Source: CAVTBT01 sp963733065 (lineage in GTDB: Bacteria; Actinomycetota; Thermoleophilia; Gaiellales; Gaiellaceae). Taken from it: a stretch of DNA of 64,000 nucleotides. The position numbers and the translations under genes were made by a program. The DNA is taken from positions 310,001-374,000 of the forward strand of contig CAVTBT010000005.1 of the NCBI GenBank assembly GCA_963733065.1. Reading direction: 5' to 3'. The notes under the pieces were generated by a model that saw only the letters and a list, made by a program, of their open reading frames with translations, did no database searches and was not told where the DNA came from. Below are positions 34,207-42,726 of this stretch, in pieces; position 1 is the first letter of the stretch, and each line of letters starts with the position of its first letter.

Positions 34207-35111
34207 GGCGCGACACCCTCGATGAGTGGGCCCCGGAGATGAATCCACGAGACGCCGCGCCGGTAGCCGAGCCGCTCGTTGACACGGAGCATCGGGGCAT
34301 TCCCGTACGCGGTCGTCGTCCGCAGCTCGCGGAGGCCCGCACCGCGCGCGGACGCGACCTGAGCCTGCTTCAGAGCGAGGGCGACGCCGCGACCGCGCCA
34401 GGCCCGCCGCACCGCAGTCATCCCGTGCAGCCCGACGCCCTCGCCCGCGTCGATCAGGGTGGCGTAGCCGACGACGTCGCCACCGGCGAGCGCGACGAAC
34501 GAGCACTCGCGCAGCACGTGCGACGGCAGCTCGTCGGCGCGCCACTCCTCGAACGCCCCCAGCCACGCGTCCTCCTCAGGAAGATCCGGATACGCCTCCT
34601 GCGCAACGCTGTAGGCCGCGCGCTCGGCCTCGGCCGTGAGGGGGGCGACCTCGACGCCGGCCGGCTGCTCGGCCACACCGCCGGCGGTCGCGAGCTCGAG
34701 CGACAGCTCCTGCATGCGCAGCGCCTCCGTGAACCCGCGCTTGCCGAGGTAGTCGAGCGTGTCGGAGTCGTCGTGCCTGGCGACCGAGTAGAGCTCCCGC
34801 CACCCGGCCGCGCGCGCGTGTGCCGCGAGCTCGGCGAAGAGCGCCGTCCCGATGCCGTGTCTGCGCCGCTCGCGCAGCACGCGGACGCTGACGTACCCGA
34901 CGGAGCCGTCGAGCTTGCCGTCGTGAGGCTCGAGGAACGCCGCCCCGACCGGTGTCCCGTCCGAGCGGGCGAGGACATCGACCCGACCGGGCGCGGCGAT
35001 GTGCTCGAGGTAGGCGTGCCGCGCCACCGGGTGCTCCGGGTCGATCGCGCGGCGGACGGCGAGGAACCCGTCGATGTCCTGGTCGGTGCGGACGGGGCTG
35101 AGGTCGATCAT
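34203..35111 (-). CDS. Tandem GNAT acetyltransferase (302 aa)
   Basis: Paralogue of the next gene in the operon. It has VLRERRRHGIGTALFAELAA in the first half and AVRRAWRGRGVALALKQAQV in the second, and ends NERLGYRRGVSWIHLRGP, matching NERLGYITRTESISVRGS of its neighbour. The two probably arose by duplication. ATGA overlaps with the ABC permease stop and with the downstream GNAT start put all four genes in one transcript. Confidence 0.85.
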   Translation of the reverse strand: MIDLSPVRTDQDIDGFLAVRRAIDPEHPVARHAYLEHIAAPGRVDVLARSDGTPVGAAFLEPHDGKLDGSVGYVSVRVLRERRRHGIGTALFAELAAHARAAGWRELYSVARHDDSDTLDYLGKRGFTEALRMQELSLELATAGGVAEQPAGVEVAPLTAEAERAAYSVAQEAYPDLPEEDAWLGAFEEWRADELPSHVLRECSFVALAGGDVVGYATLIDAGEGVGLHGMTAVRRAWRGRGVALALKQAQVASARGAGLRELRTTTAYGNAPMLRVNERLGYRRGVSWIHLRGPLIEGVAP

Positions 35112-35935
35112 CCCGACCGCTTGAGCTTGCCGTGTTTCTTCGCGTGGATCTCACCGCGGCGGAACACCCAGAGGCCGAGCGGGATCGAGATCACGCCGAT
35201 GACGAGCAGGGGCCAGACGTTCGCCCAGGCGAGCCCGCTCCCGTTGAGGATCGACTGGCGGATGCCCCGGAGCGCGTAGGTCGCGGGCGAGATCTTCGAG
35301 AGCCACTCCATCCAGAACGGCAGCACGCTCACCGGGTAGTAGACGCCGGACACGACCAGCAGCATCCCCTGCGCGACGAAGCCGAGCTGGGCGCCCTTCT
35401 CGGGCGAGATCAGCGGCAGGACGGCAGTCATCATGCCGATGCCGAAGAACGAGACCGACGCGATCAGCAGGATCACGACCGCCGCGGCGAAGTTCGCGTC
35501 CGGCATCGACAGGCCGAAGAACATGGCGACGACGATGAACAGCAGGATCGCCCTCGCCAACCCGTAGAGCACTGCGAACACGCCCGAGCCGCCGAGGTGC
35601 ATCGCCCGGGACAGCGGCGCCATGAACGTGTACTCGATCGTGCCCTCCCAGCGCTCCCACGCGACCGTCTCCGTGATGAACTCGAAGATGATTCCGAGGT
35701 ACGCCCAGACGACCGCGCCGATCAGAAGCAGGGTGGTGGTCTCGTCGACGTCGATCGAGCCGCCGGTGGCCTCGATGCCCTCCGCGATGAAGACGATCGT
35801 GAGCGTGTTCGCGACCGTCCACAGGAAGAAGGCGAGGTCCCACCAGATGTAGCGGCGGGTGAGGTACACGTTGCGCTCGACGACACCGCCGAGCCCGATC
35901 AGCTCGTGCCTGAGGCTCAGCGCCATGGCTCTCAA
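35108..35935 (-). CDS. ABC-2 type transporter permease
   Basis: 275 residues with about six membrane helices (WDLAFFLWTVANTLTIVFI, LLLIGAVVWAYLGIIFEF and others) and the family region WEGTIEYTFMAPLSR. Starts at TTG 35935, four bases after GGAGGAGCA; the in-frame ATG at 35926 is too far from that ribosome site. Partners the ATPase at 36097-36951. ABC-2 exporters move drugs, lipids or polysaccharides; substrate unknown. Confidence 0.87.
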   Translation of the reverse strand: MRAMALSLRHELIGLGGVVERNVYLTRRYIWWDLAFFLWTVANTLTIVFIAEGIEATGGSIDVDETTTLLLIGAVVWAYLGIIFEFITETVAWERWEGTIEYTFMAPLSRAMHLGGSGVFAVLYGLARAILLFIVVAMFFGLSMPDANFAAAVVILLIASVSFFGIGMMTAVLPLISPEKGAQLGFVAQGMLLVVSGVYYPVSVLPFWMEWLSKISPATYALRGIRQSILNGSGLAWANVWPLLVIGVISIPLGLWVFRRGEIHAKKHGKLKRSG

Positions 35936-36002
35936 TGCTCCTCCTTGTGACGGCTTCGCGTTCCCGGCGTGCCAGGAGCAAGCCAGACTAGGACGCAGGG
36001 AG

Positions 36003-36026
36003 CGCCCATATCGATGGATATGGGCG
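36003..36026. repeat. 10-bp perfect inverted repeat between ABC genes
   Basis: CGCCCATATC, loop GATG, GATATGGGCG lies in the 161-bp gap between the ATPase stop and the permease start. There is no T-run. It may tune relative expression of the two exporter genes or protect the message. Confidence 0.45.
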
Positions 36027-36096
36027 TGACTGAGGACAACGGCTGGCGCCGCTCATGGCGCGCCGGGGACGCACTAGTCGTCGCGAGGAGGAGCAT

Positions 36097-36951
36097 TTAG
36101 GCGAACACCTCCCGTTCCTCGTCGTCCTCTTCGACCTCGTCCTCGAAGGTGCGGCCGGTCGCGGCCATGAACGCCTCTTCGAGCGTCGACGCGTCGTAGC
36201 GCTGCATGAGCTGCGCCGCCGGCTCGAGCGCGAGCAGCTCACCGCGGTCGAGGATCCCGACCCGGTCGGCGAGCGCCTCGGCCTCGTCCAGGTCGTGGGT
36301 GCAGAGCAGGATCGTCGCGTCGTGCTGCACACGCACCTCGCGGATGAACTCCTGCACCTCCAGCTTCGAGCGCGGGTCGAGGCCGGTCGTGGGCTCGTCC
36401 AGCAGGAGCAGCACAGGGCTCGTCAGGAGCGCACGCGCGAGCGCCACCTTCTGCTGCATGCCGCGGCTCAGGTTCTCCATCGGCTCGCCGCGTCGCTCCG
36501 ACGGGAAGCCGACGCGCTCGAGGATCAGCGGGATCTCGACCTTCGTCCGACCGGAGGTCATGCCGTAGAAGCGGGCGGCGTAGCCGAGGTTCTCGGCCGC
36601 CGACATCTTCTTGAAGAACGAGGCCTCGACCGACACCCGGTTCACGAGCTTCTGGACGGCCCGCTGCTCGGTGAACACGTCGTGGCCGAACACGCGCGCG
36701 GTGCCGCCGTCGTGCAGCAGCAGGGTCGACAGCAGCCTGACGAGCGTCGACTTCCCGGAGCCGTTCTGGCCGAGGATGGCCAGGCACTCGCCGCGCTCCA
36801 TCGTGAACGTGATGTCCTTGACGGCCGGCATCCGCCGGTAGCGGCGTCTGAAGCGCCCACCGCCGGTGCGCAGGCGGCGGCGGAACTCCTTCCGCAGCTC
36901 GTGCACCTCCACGGCGGGCGCGGGGCGATTCAACTCGATCACTTCGCTCAT
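36097..36951 (-). CDS. ABC transporter ATP-binding protein
   Basis: 284 residues. Walker A GQNGSGKST (61-69), signature NLSRGMQQKVALARAL, Walker B VLLLLDEPTTGLD and the switch His in LLCTHDLDEA are all present. The extra C-terminal tail is highly acidic (TFEDEVEEDDEE). It is the DrrA/CcmA-like type that pairs with ABC-2 permeases. Starts at ATG 36951 behind GGAGGAGC. The leader contains a hairpin terminator and a tiny reading frame, so drug-responsive attenuation is possible. Confidence 0.9.
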   Translation of the reverse strand: MSEVIELNRPAPAVEVHELRKEFRRRLRTGGGRFRRRYRRMPAVKDITFTMERGECLAILGQNGSGKSTLVRLLSTLLLHDGGTARVFGHDVFTEQRAVQKLVNRVSVEASFFKKMSAAENLGYAARFYGMTSGRTKVEIPLILERVGFPSERRGEPMENLSRGMQQKVALARALLTSPVLLLLDEPTTGLDPRSKLEVQEFIREVRVQHDATILLCTHDLDEAEALADRVGILDRGELLALEPAAQLMQRYDASTLEEAFMAATGRTFEDEVEEDDEEREVFA

Positions 36952-36994
36952 TCGATGCTCCTCCGGAAAACGCGTACTAGGACGTGCAAAGGAA

Positions 36995-37014
36995 AGGCCC
37001 CGTCAGGCGGGCCT
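36995..37014 (-). terminator. Intrinsic terminator upstream of the ABC operon
   Basis: On the minus strand AGGCCC, an 8-base loop and GGGCCT are followed by TTCCTTTG. It may end transcription from the debranching gene upstream or act as an attenuator for the ABC genes; both lie on this strand, so sequence alone does not decide. Confidence 0.6.
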
Positions 37015-37028
37015 CGGCAACGGGTGTC

Positions 37029-37046
37029 CTAGACGTGAAACAGCAT
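37029..37046 (-). other. Possible five-codon leader peptide (MLFHV)
   Basis: ATG CTG TTT CAC GTC TAG sits 14 bases before the terminator stem and about 95 bases before the ABC ATPase start. Such short frames before terminators control some actinobacterial resistance genes by ribosome stalling. There is no visible ribosome site, so this is tentative. Confidence 0.3.
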
Positions 37047-37097
37047 CGCGAATTCGAGGCTAGCAGGCGCCTCTCAGCGCGTCCAGGCGGCGAGAAA

Positions 37098-37388
37098 TCA
37101 CGGGCACCTGTCGAGGTGAGGCGGCGGACCCGAGCCGTCGAGCTCCGGCACGTACACGTCGTACCCGCCGCCCGCGCCCGCCGCGCCGAAGGCAAGCCGG
37201 CCACCCGGATTGCCGGCTGCGAACGAGGCGAGCAGGTCGCCGTGCTCGTCCACGACGAGGCGCTCGTGGCCGACCGAACGCTCCTCGACGCGGTCGCGGC
37301 CGCGACGCGCGCTCGGCGGACGACTCGCGATCGAGAGTCCACGCGGCGCGGGACTCGAGTGACCGCAGCGATCCCCGACTGACGCCGG
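37098..37388 (-). other. Coding-like remnant after the debranching gene
   Basis: In the 437-bp gap between the ABC ATPase start and the debranching stop, the same frame as the debranching gene stays open after its TGA down to 37098. The distal part (VGHERLVVDEHGDLLASFAA... DVYVPELDG) has almost only G or C at third positions, like real genes here. The proximal part does not, and no good start is seen. It may be a truncated or frame-broken gene. Confidence 0.3.
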
Positions 37389-39599
37389 TCAGCCGCAGGG
37401 GCGAACCGCTCCCTCGGAGGCCGCAGCCTCGACATCCCACTCGACGCCGAACGCATGCGCCCGGCGGACGACGATGCCGCCGATCTCCGCCGGCACGCAG
37501 GGGTCGAGCCGCAGCGCACCCTCGTGGGCGGCGAGCCCGAGCATCACCTGCACGAAGAGGAACGGGGCGCCGGTCGCCCACGCCTGCGGGCTGCATGCGG
37601 TTGGATACGGAACCGGGAAGCGGCTGATCCGGCGCTCGAACCCGGCGAACACCTCCGGCAGGCGAAAGCCCGTGAACGACGCCGCTTCGAGCTGCGCAAC
37701 GGCGATCCGGTTCGCCTCGTCGCGGAAACCCGCGTGCACGAGGCCAAGCGCCACGATGGCGTTGTCGTGCGGCCAGATCGTGCCGGCGTGGTAGCCGATC
37801 GGGTTGTAGCCGCGGTCTTCGGTGGACAGCGTGCGAACCCCCCAGCCCGAGAACAGTGCGTCGGACATGAGGTGGGCGGCGACGAGGGATGCGCGGTCGG
37901 GCGGGACGATGCCCGACCAGAGCAGGTGGCCCATGTTCGAGGTCATCGAGTCGATCTGGCGCTTGTCGCCGTCGAGACCGACGACGTAGTACCCCCCGCG
38001 CTCGTCCGACCAGAAATCCTCCTGGAAGCGCCGGTCGAGCTCGACGGCCTCGAGCTCGAGCCGCTCGGCGAGCGGCTCGTCGGCCATGAGGCGCCGAGCC
38101 AGCTCCGCCACGCGACGCTTCGCGTCGAAGACGTACCCCTGGATCTCCGCGGTCGCGATCGGCAGCGGCGGGATCGTGCCGTCCGAGAACTGGATGCCGT
38201 CCCACGAGTCCTTCCAGCACTGGTTGCCGAGCCCCTGCGATGACCGCGTCTGGTACTCGACGTAGCCGTCGCCGTCCCGGTCGCCGTACTGGTCGATCCA
38301 GTCGAGTGCGGCCGTGACGTTCCGCCAGCGCGCCGTGACGAACGCGTCGTCGCCGGTCAGTCGCCAGTACTCGGAGAGCAGGATCAACCAGAGCGGCGTC
38401 GCGTCCGCGGTGCCGTAGTACGGGCTGTGGGGCTTCTCGCCGAGCAGCGTCAGCTCGCCGCTCCGGACCTCGTGCATGATCCGCCCAGGCTCCTCGTCGC
38501 GGAAGTCGTCGACGCGCGTCCCCTGGAGTGCGCCGAGCAGATGGAGCGCGCCGCGAGCGAGCCCCGGGCCGATCCACAGCGTCTGCAGCGACGTGATCAG
38601 CGTGTCGCGGCCGAACAGCGTCATGAACCACGGCAGCCCGGCCGCCGGGAGGACGTAGCGCTCGCCGAGGAGATCGCCCGTGATTCGCAGCGCCGCGAGA
38701 TCGACGGCCGACTGCCGGAACACGTTCTCCAGCAGGCTGCTGTCCGACTCGAGCCGCGGGATCCGCTCGAGCCAGTCGGCCAACGGGCCTGCTAGAGGTT
38801 CGAGCCGCGCACCGAAGGCCGCGTGCTCCGGCTCGAACACGGCGTTGTTCACCCGCACTCCGATCTTCAGGAGGGCGGCGAGCAGGCAGCGCGGCGGCAG
38901 CTCGACGTCCCAGACGAGGTCGGTCCCGTCCACGCGCGGGGGCACCTGGCCCACGACGCGCTCGGTGACGGTCTCCAGGGCGACGCTCTTCTCGACCCGG
39001 ATCGTCGTCTCCGCATCGAATCCCGGCACTGCGTAGCAGAAGCGCAACGAGCGCCCGCCCCCGCCCGCTCCCGTGCTGATGTTCGGGCTGCGGTCGCGCA
39101 CGACGTCCCGGACCTCGAACAGGTCCGCGAAGTCGGCTCCGCACGCGAGTCTGAGCTCGAAGCGGATCGGCTCCGGCCGCGTGTTGAAGACGCTGATCTC
39201 CTCGAAGGCACCGTCCCCGACGAGCCGGAGCCGTCGCACCGCGAGGCTGTTCGCTTGCAGGTCGGCCAGGTCGGGATTCGTGAGGAAGAAGGCAGCGGAG
39301 TCGTAGTCGACCTCTCCGGACTTCAGCAGCGAGAGAGGTCGCCCGGCGACCGTCAGCTCCCAGAGGCTCACGAAGCGGGTGTCTTCGTGGACCAGGCCGC
39401 CCACGGACCCGGACGGCACGTCGCCGAGCGAGTCGGAGACCATGAACGTCCGGCCCTCGAGGATGGCGACGGCGTCCGGGCCCAGCTCGCTGGAAGGCAA
39501 CCCGCCGGCTGCCTGCGGCTGCCGAGGCTCTGGATACGGATCGCGCGGGTTCGGACGCCGTCCCACGGCGGCCGCTCCGCCGGTGCCGTGCTCGTTCAC
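37389..39599 (-). CDS. Glycogen-debranching-type amylo-alpha-1,6-glucosidase
   Basis: 736 residues. The N-terminal domain (AILEGRTFMVSDSLGD, GLVHEDTRFVSLWEL) is the GDE_N_bis type; the C-terminal alpha/alpha toroid contains PWFMTLFGRDTLITSLQTLW, NQCWKDSWDGIQ, PIGYHAGTIWPHDNAIVALG and CSPQAWATGAPFLFV. This pair of domains is common in actinobacterial putative debranching enzymes. Exact substrate not established. Starts at GTG 39599. Its product would act with the alpha-glucan genes at the left end of the window, though they are 35 kb away. Confidence 0.88.
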   Translation of the reverse strand: MNEHGTGGAAAVGRRPNPRDPYPEPRQPQAAGGLPSSELGPDAVAILEGRTFMVSDSLGDVPSGSVGGLVHEDTRFVSLWELTVAGRPLSLLKSGEVDYDSAAFFLTNPDLADLQANSLAVRRLRLVGDGAFEEISVFNTRPEPIRFELRLACGADFADLFEVRDVVRDRSPNISTGAGGGGRSLRFCYAVPGFDAETTIRVEKSVALETVTERVVGQVPPRVDGTDLVWDVELPPRCLLAALLKIGVRVNNAVFEPEHAAFGARLEPLAGPLADWLERIPRLESDSSLLENVFRQSAVDLAALRITGDLLGERYVLPAAGLPWFMTLFGRDTLITSLQTLWIGPGLARGALHLLGALQGTRVDDFRDEEPGRIMHEVRSGELTLLGEKPHSPYYGTADATPLWLILLSEYWRLTGDDAFVTARWRNVTAALDWIDQYGDRDGDGYVEYQTRSSQGLGNQCWKDSWDGIQFSDGTIPPLPIATAEIQGYVFDAKRRVAELARRLMADEPLAERLELEAVELDRRFQEDFWSDERGGYYVVGLDGDKRQIDSMTSNMGHLLWSGIVPPDRASLVAAHLMSDALFSGWGVRTLSTEDRGYNPIGYHAGTIWPHDNAIVALGLVHAGFRDEANRIAVAQLEAASFTGFRLPEVFAGFERRISRFPVPYPTACSPQAWATGAPFLFVQVMLGLAAHEGALRLDPCVPAEIGGIVVRRAHAFGVEWDVEAAASEGAVRPCG

Positions 39600-39668
39600 G
39601 GTTCCCCCCTGACGTCGCCGGCTGCGCGTCGAGGGACGGTATCACCGACGGCAGAATCTCTTCGCCGG

Positions 39669-39752
39669 CTAGCGGATGCGGGTCAGCGGCTTGACGATCG
39701 GCATCAAGACGAGCGCGACCGCCACGAGAGCCGAGACGGCTCGCCGCCGCAT
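39669..39752 (-). other. Candidate 27-aa membrane peptide
   Basis: ATG 39752 to TAG 39669 encodes MRRRAVSALVAVALVLMPIV followed by a short basic tail. GAGGGA lies about ten bases upstream. It overlaps nothing recognised and follows a gene remnant. It could be real or a by-product of that remnant. Confidence 0.3.
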
Positions 39753-39766
39753 GCAGCGATTGTCCC

Positions 39767-39936
39767 TCAGCAGCCGACGCACTGGTCCGCCTGGTTGCCA
39801 GCGATGACGACGCCGGTCCGATGAGGACGCCGCGTTCGGGATCCCACGCTGCCGGCTGCTTCGCCGCATTCGACGTCGTGGCTCCCGCGGCGAGGCCGAC
39901 AAGAACGAGGATCAGCGCCTTGGTGACCGGTGGCAC
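39767..39936 (-). pseudogene. Remnant of a secreted beta-helix protein
   Basis: A signal peptide (VTKALILVLVGLAAGATTSNA) is followed after only about 15 residues by VVIAGNQADQCVGC and a stop, in another frame. The intact gene at 40192-41685 ends VIAANRPDQCFGC. So this looks like a paralogue that lost nearly all its repeat domain and then one further base. The rest of the 592-bp gap (39600-40191) holds the element described next, a GC-rich inverted repeat near 40121-40152, and no other gene. Confidence 0.55.
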
Positions 39937-39950
39937 CCAGACTTGACGGC

Positions 39951-40047
39951 CGTCCGCCGGCCCATCGACCCTGCGGAACAGGTCACCCGCCGCCGACGGC
40001 GGCGGCCGAGGCAATGGGGCTCGCGACCTTCGGGTTGCGTGACCCTT
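39951..40047 (+). ncRNA. Orphan copy of the glnA2 leader element
   Basis: About 97 bp closely matching 45868-45972. Shared blocks are GTCCGCCGGCCC, GGTCAyCCGCCGCCGA, CGGCCGAGGCAATGGGGC, and the hairpin CTCGCrACCTT..GGTTGCG. The first hairpin here is a perfect CCGCCGCC / GGCGGCGG stem. No T-run follows and no + strand gene lies downstream, so this copy is probably non-functional or acts on another transcript. Family not recognised. Confidence 0.5.
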
Positions 40048-40191
40048 ACGGTCGCGGCCCTGCATCCGGGAGAGCAAAGCGCATCCGGGCCTGACGGATG
40101 GGTGATCTCGCAGCGTTCCGGACGGCCGCCCGGGACTGCTCGGGCGGCCGTCTACGGCGTCGTCAGCGACACGGCTAGCGCCTGTCGGCCA

Positions 40192-41685
40192 TCAACAGCC
40201 GAAACACTGATCCGGCCTGTTGGCGGCGATCACCGTTCGTAGTCGACTGACAGGAACGGTCGTGTAGAGCCCACCGCCCTGGATCGCGAACCCGGAGGGG
40301 GCATCGAGGGTGTTGCCGAGGATGGCGCTGTTCGTCAGCGCCAAGGTCGGCGGCGGGCCCCCGAACGTCCCGTTCCAGATCCCACCGCCGAGAGCACCCG
40401 ACGGAGCGCCGAACGGTAGCGAGCCGCCCGCGCCGCTCGCCCTGACGCGGTTGTCGAGCACGATCGTCCGCTCGACGGTCAGGTCGCCGGCGTTGGCGAT
40501 GCCGCCGCCCATCGCGAGGGCGGCACCCGTCCCTGCGGCGATCACCGTGTTGCGCGCGACGAGGCTGTCGCGGACCGTCACGGCGGTCTCGACGATCTCG
40601 ATGCCGCCGCCGACGGCGGCCGCGGCGCCCGCTGAGACGGCACGCACCAGATTGTCGGTGACGAGAGCCCGCTCGAGCAGGAGCGGCGCCTCTGCCAGCA
40701 CGCCGCCGGCGAACGCGATCGCCAGGGTTTCAGCGCTGCCGACGTCCGCGACCGCGCGGTTGCCGTGCACGAGCGTGTTCCGGATCGTGGCGGGCGGACC
40801 CGATCCGCAGCACCCGACGAGGATTCCGCCGGCGAGCGCCTCCTGCGCATCGTCGCCCGGCGAGGAGCCCGTCAGCTCGGCGCTGTTGTCGCTCACAGCG
40901 CTGTCCTCGATCGTGAGCGCGCCGGAGCTGCTGATCCCGCCCGCGCTCGCGTTCTGGCCATTCGGCTGCGACACCCGCGCCCGATTCCCGCTCAAGACGC
41001 TCCGACGCAGGACGAGCGTCGCCGCGAAGCGATTGTTGATGCCGCCGGCGCTGACGCCGCTCGCGAAGGTGCCGAACGAGGACGTCGAGCCCGCGACATT
41101 GTTCGTGATGCGCGTGTTCGTGACCGTCAGGACGCCGCCGTTGTCGATTCCGCCACCGGAGTTGAAGCCGCACGCCAGCGGTCCGCAGAACGGGCCTGGC
41201 GGGATGGCTTCCCGGGACGTCACCACGTTGCCGGTGATGACGCTGTCGGCGATCGCCACGGTCGCCCCCGTGCCGTTGAACGGTGGCACGGGCAGCTGCG
41301 ACGTCGGAATCCAGACACCGCCCCCGAACGTGACCGGAGGGTCGGGCCTGGAGTCGTTGACGCCGCCGGTGATGGTGACGCCCCGGATCGAGACGGTGAG
41401 CTCATCGGGCGCGGCCTCGCGGAAGATCGTGAGCACAGGTCCCCCGCCCGAGATGACGGTTGCGTGCGCGCCCGAGCCGACGAGAGCAATGCTCTTGTCG
41501 ATCGACACGCCGCCGGCGAAGGTGCCCCGCCGGACATGAATGGTGTCGCCGTCGTTCGCTGCGTCCACCGCTGCCTGCAGCGCCCTGAAGCAACCGGCGC
41601 CGGACCCGACGCACAGGTCTGCGGCCGACGCCGGCCCGGCGGTGACGCCGGCCAGTATGCAGATGATCAGCACGAGTCCCTTCAT
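40192..41685 (-). CDS. Secreted right-handed beta-helix / polymorphic-repeat protein
   Basis: 497 residues from ATG 41685, directly behind GGAGGAGGAG. The signal peptide (GLVLIICILAGVTAGPASA) is followed by a Cys-bracketed start (DLCVGSGAGCFRALQAAVDA) typical of extracellular pectin-lyase-fold proteins. It contains many short repeats of the type LTVTNTRITNNVA, LVLRRSVLSGNRA and VTVRDSLVARNTV, each probably one coil. It ends DQCFGC. No catalytic residues are evident, so binding or structural use at the cell surface is likely. Confidence 0.8.
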   Translation of the reverse strand: MKGLVLIICILAGVTAGPASAADLCVGSGAGCFRALQAAVDAANDGDTIHVRRGTFAGGVSIDKSIALVGSGAHATVISGGGPVLTIFREAAPDELTVSIRGVTITGGVNDSRPDPPVTFGGGVWIPTSQLPVPPFNGTGATVAIADSVITGNVVTSREAIPPGPFCGPLACGFNSGGGIDNGGVLTVTNTRITNNVAGSTSSFGTFASGVSAGGINNRFAATLVLRRSVLSGNRARVSQPNGQNASAGGISSSGALTIEDSAVSDNSAELTGSSPGDDAQEALAGGILVGCCGSGPPATIRNTLVHGNRAVADVGSAETLAIAFAGGVLAEAPLLLERALVTDNLVRAVSAGAAAAVGGGIEIVETAVTVRDSLVARNTVIAAGTGAALAMGGGIANAGDLTVERTIVLDNRVRASGAGGSLPFGAPSGALGGGIWNGTFGGPPPTLALTNSAILGNTLDAPSGFAIQGGGLYTTVPVSRLRTVIAANRPDQCFGC

Positions 41686-41734
41686 GACTCCTCCTCCGGT
41701 CACCGAGTGACGGTGATCGCCGTAGCCCGGTGAC

Positions 41735-42637
41735 CTACCGTGTCCATTCGCCCGCCAGGATCGAGCCGCGTTGCTTGCACGCGTCTGTCCCGGCGGCGGG
41801 CGACAGCGTCAACGTGTCGCCCTCGACAGACCAGCTGTAAGTCGTCTCCCGCCCCCAGGGATCGCACCAGCCCCATTCGCGCGGGTTCGCGTTGTGCCCA
41901 AACGACACAGGCAGGGGCGCTCGGGGAGTCGTCCACACCGGACTCGCGAACCTGATGGTCTGCGCGCCCGCCGCGTAGTCGCTGTTGATCACGTAGCCCG
42001 TTGGAGCCAGGTGCTGGACGAAGCGCCCGTCCACGACCATCCTCCATGTGCCGGCAGGGGCTGGATCGCGCCCGGGGTAGGTCCCTCCGCGGCCGGACGC
42101 ATACAACGCGCCCGGGTCTCCCGGAACCGGTCTGGAAACGCTGCGGCGCCACGTTCCCGCCAGAGCCGCGGGCGGCGCCGGCGCGCCTCCCACCCGGGCG
42201 ACGACGGTCTTCGTGGCGCTCACTCTCGTGCCGGCACTGCTCGCGCGCTTCGCACGGACCGTGAAGCGGTGGCGACCTGGGGAGAGCCATGAGGTCACCA
42301 GGTAGCCGGTCCGCCTCTTGCCGCTCGTCTCGTCGCGGCCGTCGGCGCCGAACGCGTATGGCTCGAGACGGTTGCGAAAGACGACCTTGCCGTCGATCAG
42401 GAACTCGACGCCGGGCGCTTCGACCTCCGCCGACGGATACGCGACCCATGCGATCCGGTGCGGCAGCGTCGTCTTGCCGTCGAGACTGGACCTGATCGTG
42501 AACGCCGAGGCATCGGGTCGCGCCACCGTGGACGATGCGTCTCCGACAAATGCGATCAGCGCCGCCGCGGCTCCGGCGAGTGCGACCCCCAACGCCGTGC
42601 CTCTTCGCCCCAATGGACGGTGCACCCGACCCGTCAT
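41735..42637 (-). CDS. Secreted or membrane-anchored protein of unknown function (300 aa)
   Basis: Starts at ATG 42637 behind AAGGAGG. A basic N-terminus leads into one hydrophobic segment (GTALGVALAGAAAALIAFVG). The next 100 residues resemble an Ig-like fold (VEFLIDGKVVFRNRLEPYAFG, SWLSPGRHRFTVRAK). The last half contains LAGTWRRSV, TYPGRDPAPAGTWRMVVDG and TYSWSVEGDTLTL, reminiscent of a lipocalin-like barrel. No family assigned. Same strand and 50 bp upstream of the beta-helix gene. Confidence 0.65.
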   Translation of the reverse strand: MTGRVHRPLGRRGTALGVALAGAAAALIAFVGDASSTVARPDASAFTIRSSLDGKTTLPHRIAWVAYPSAEVEAPGVEFLIDGKVVFRNRLEPYAFGADGRDETSGKRRTGYLVTSWLSPGRHRFTVRAKRASSAGTRVSATKTVVARVGGAPAPPAALAGTWRRSVSRPVPGDPGALYASGRGGTYPGRDPAPAGTWRMVVDGRFVQHLAPTGYVINSDYAAGAQTIRFASPVWTTPRAPLPVSFGHNANPREWGWCDPWGRETTYSWSVEGDTLTLSPAAGTDACKQRGSILAGEWTR

Positions 42638-42726
42638 CGATGCCTCCTTCAGATAGCTACCGAACGGGCTCCGAGCATCCGACAGCCCGCTACCGAGGTG
42701 CTATCGACCGACTACCGTCCGCCCGG

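Noticed and set aside
31913..36951. MFS, GNAT and ABC genes as a biosynthetic or defence island
   Set aside because: No biosynthetic enzymes, nucleases, toxins or recombination genes; base composition is like the rest.
37060..40077. 1,005-codon minus-strand frame over the debranching gene
   Set aside because: Different frame from the enzyme; only its first 60 codons (signal-peptide remnant near 39.9 kb) carry meaning.
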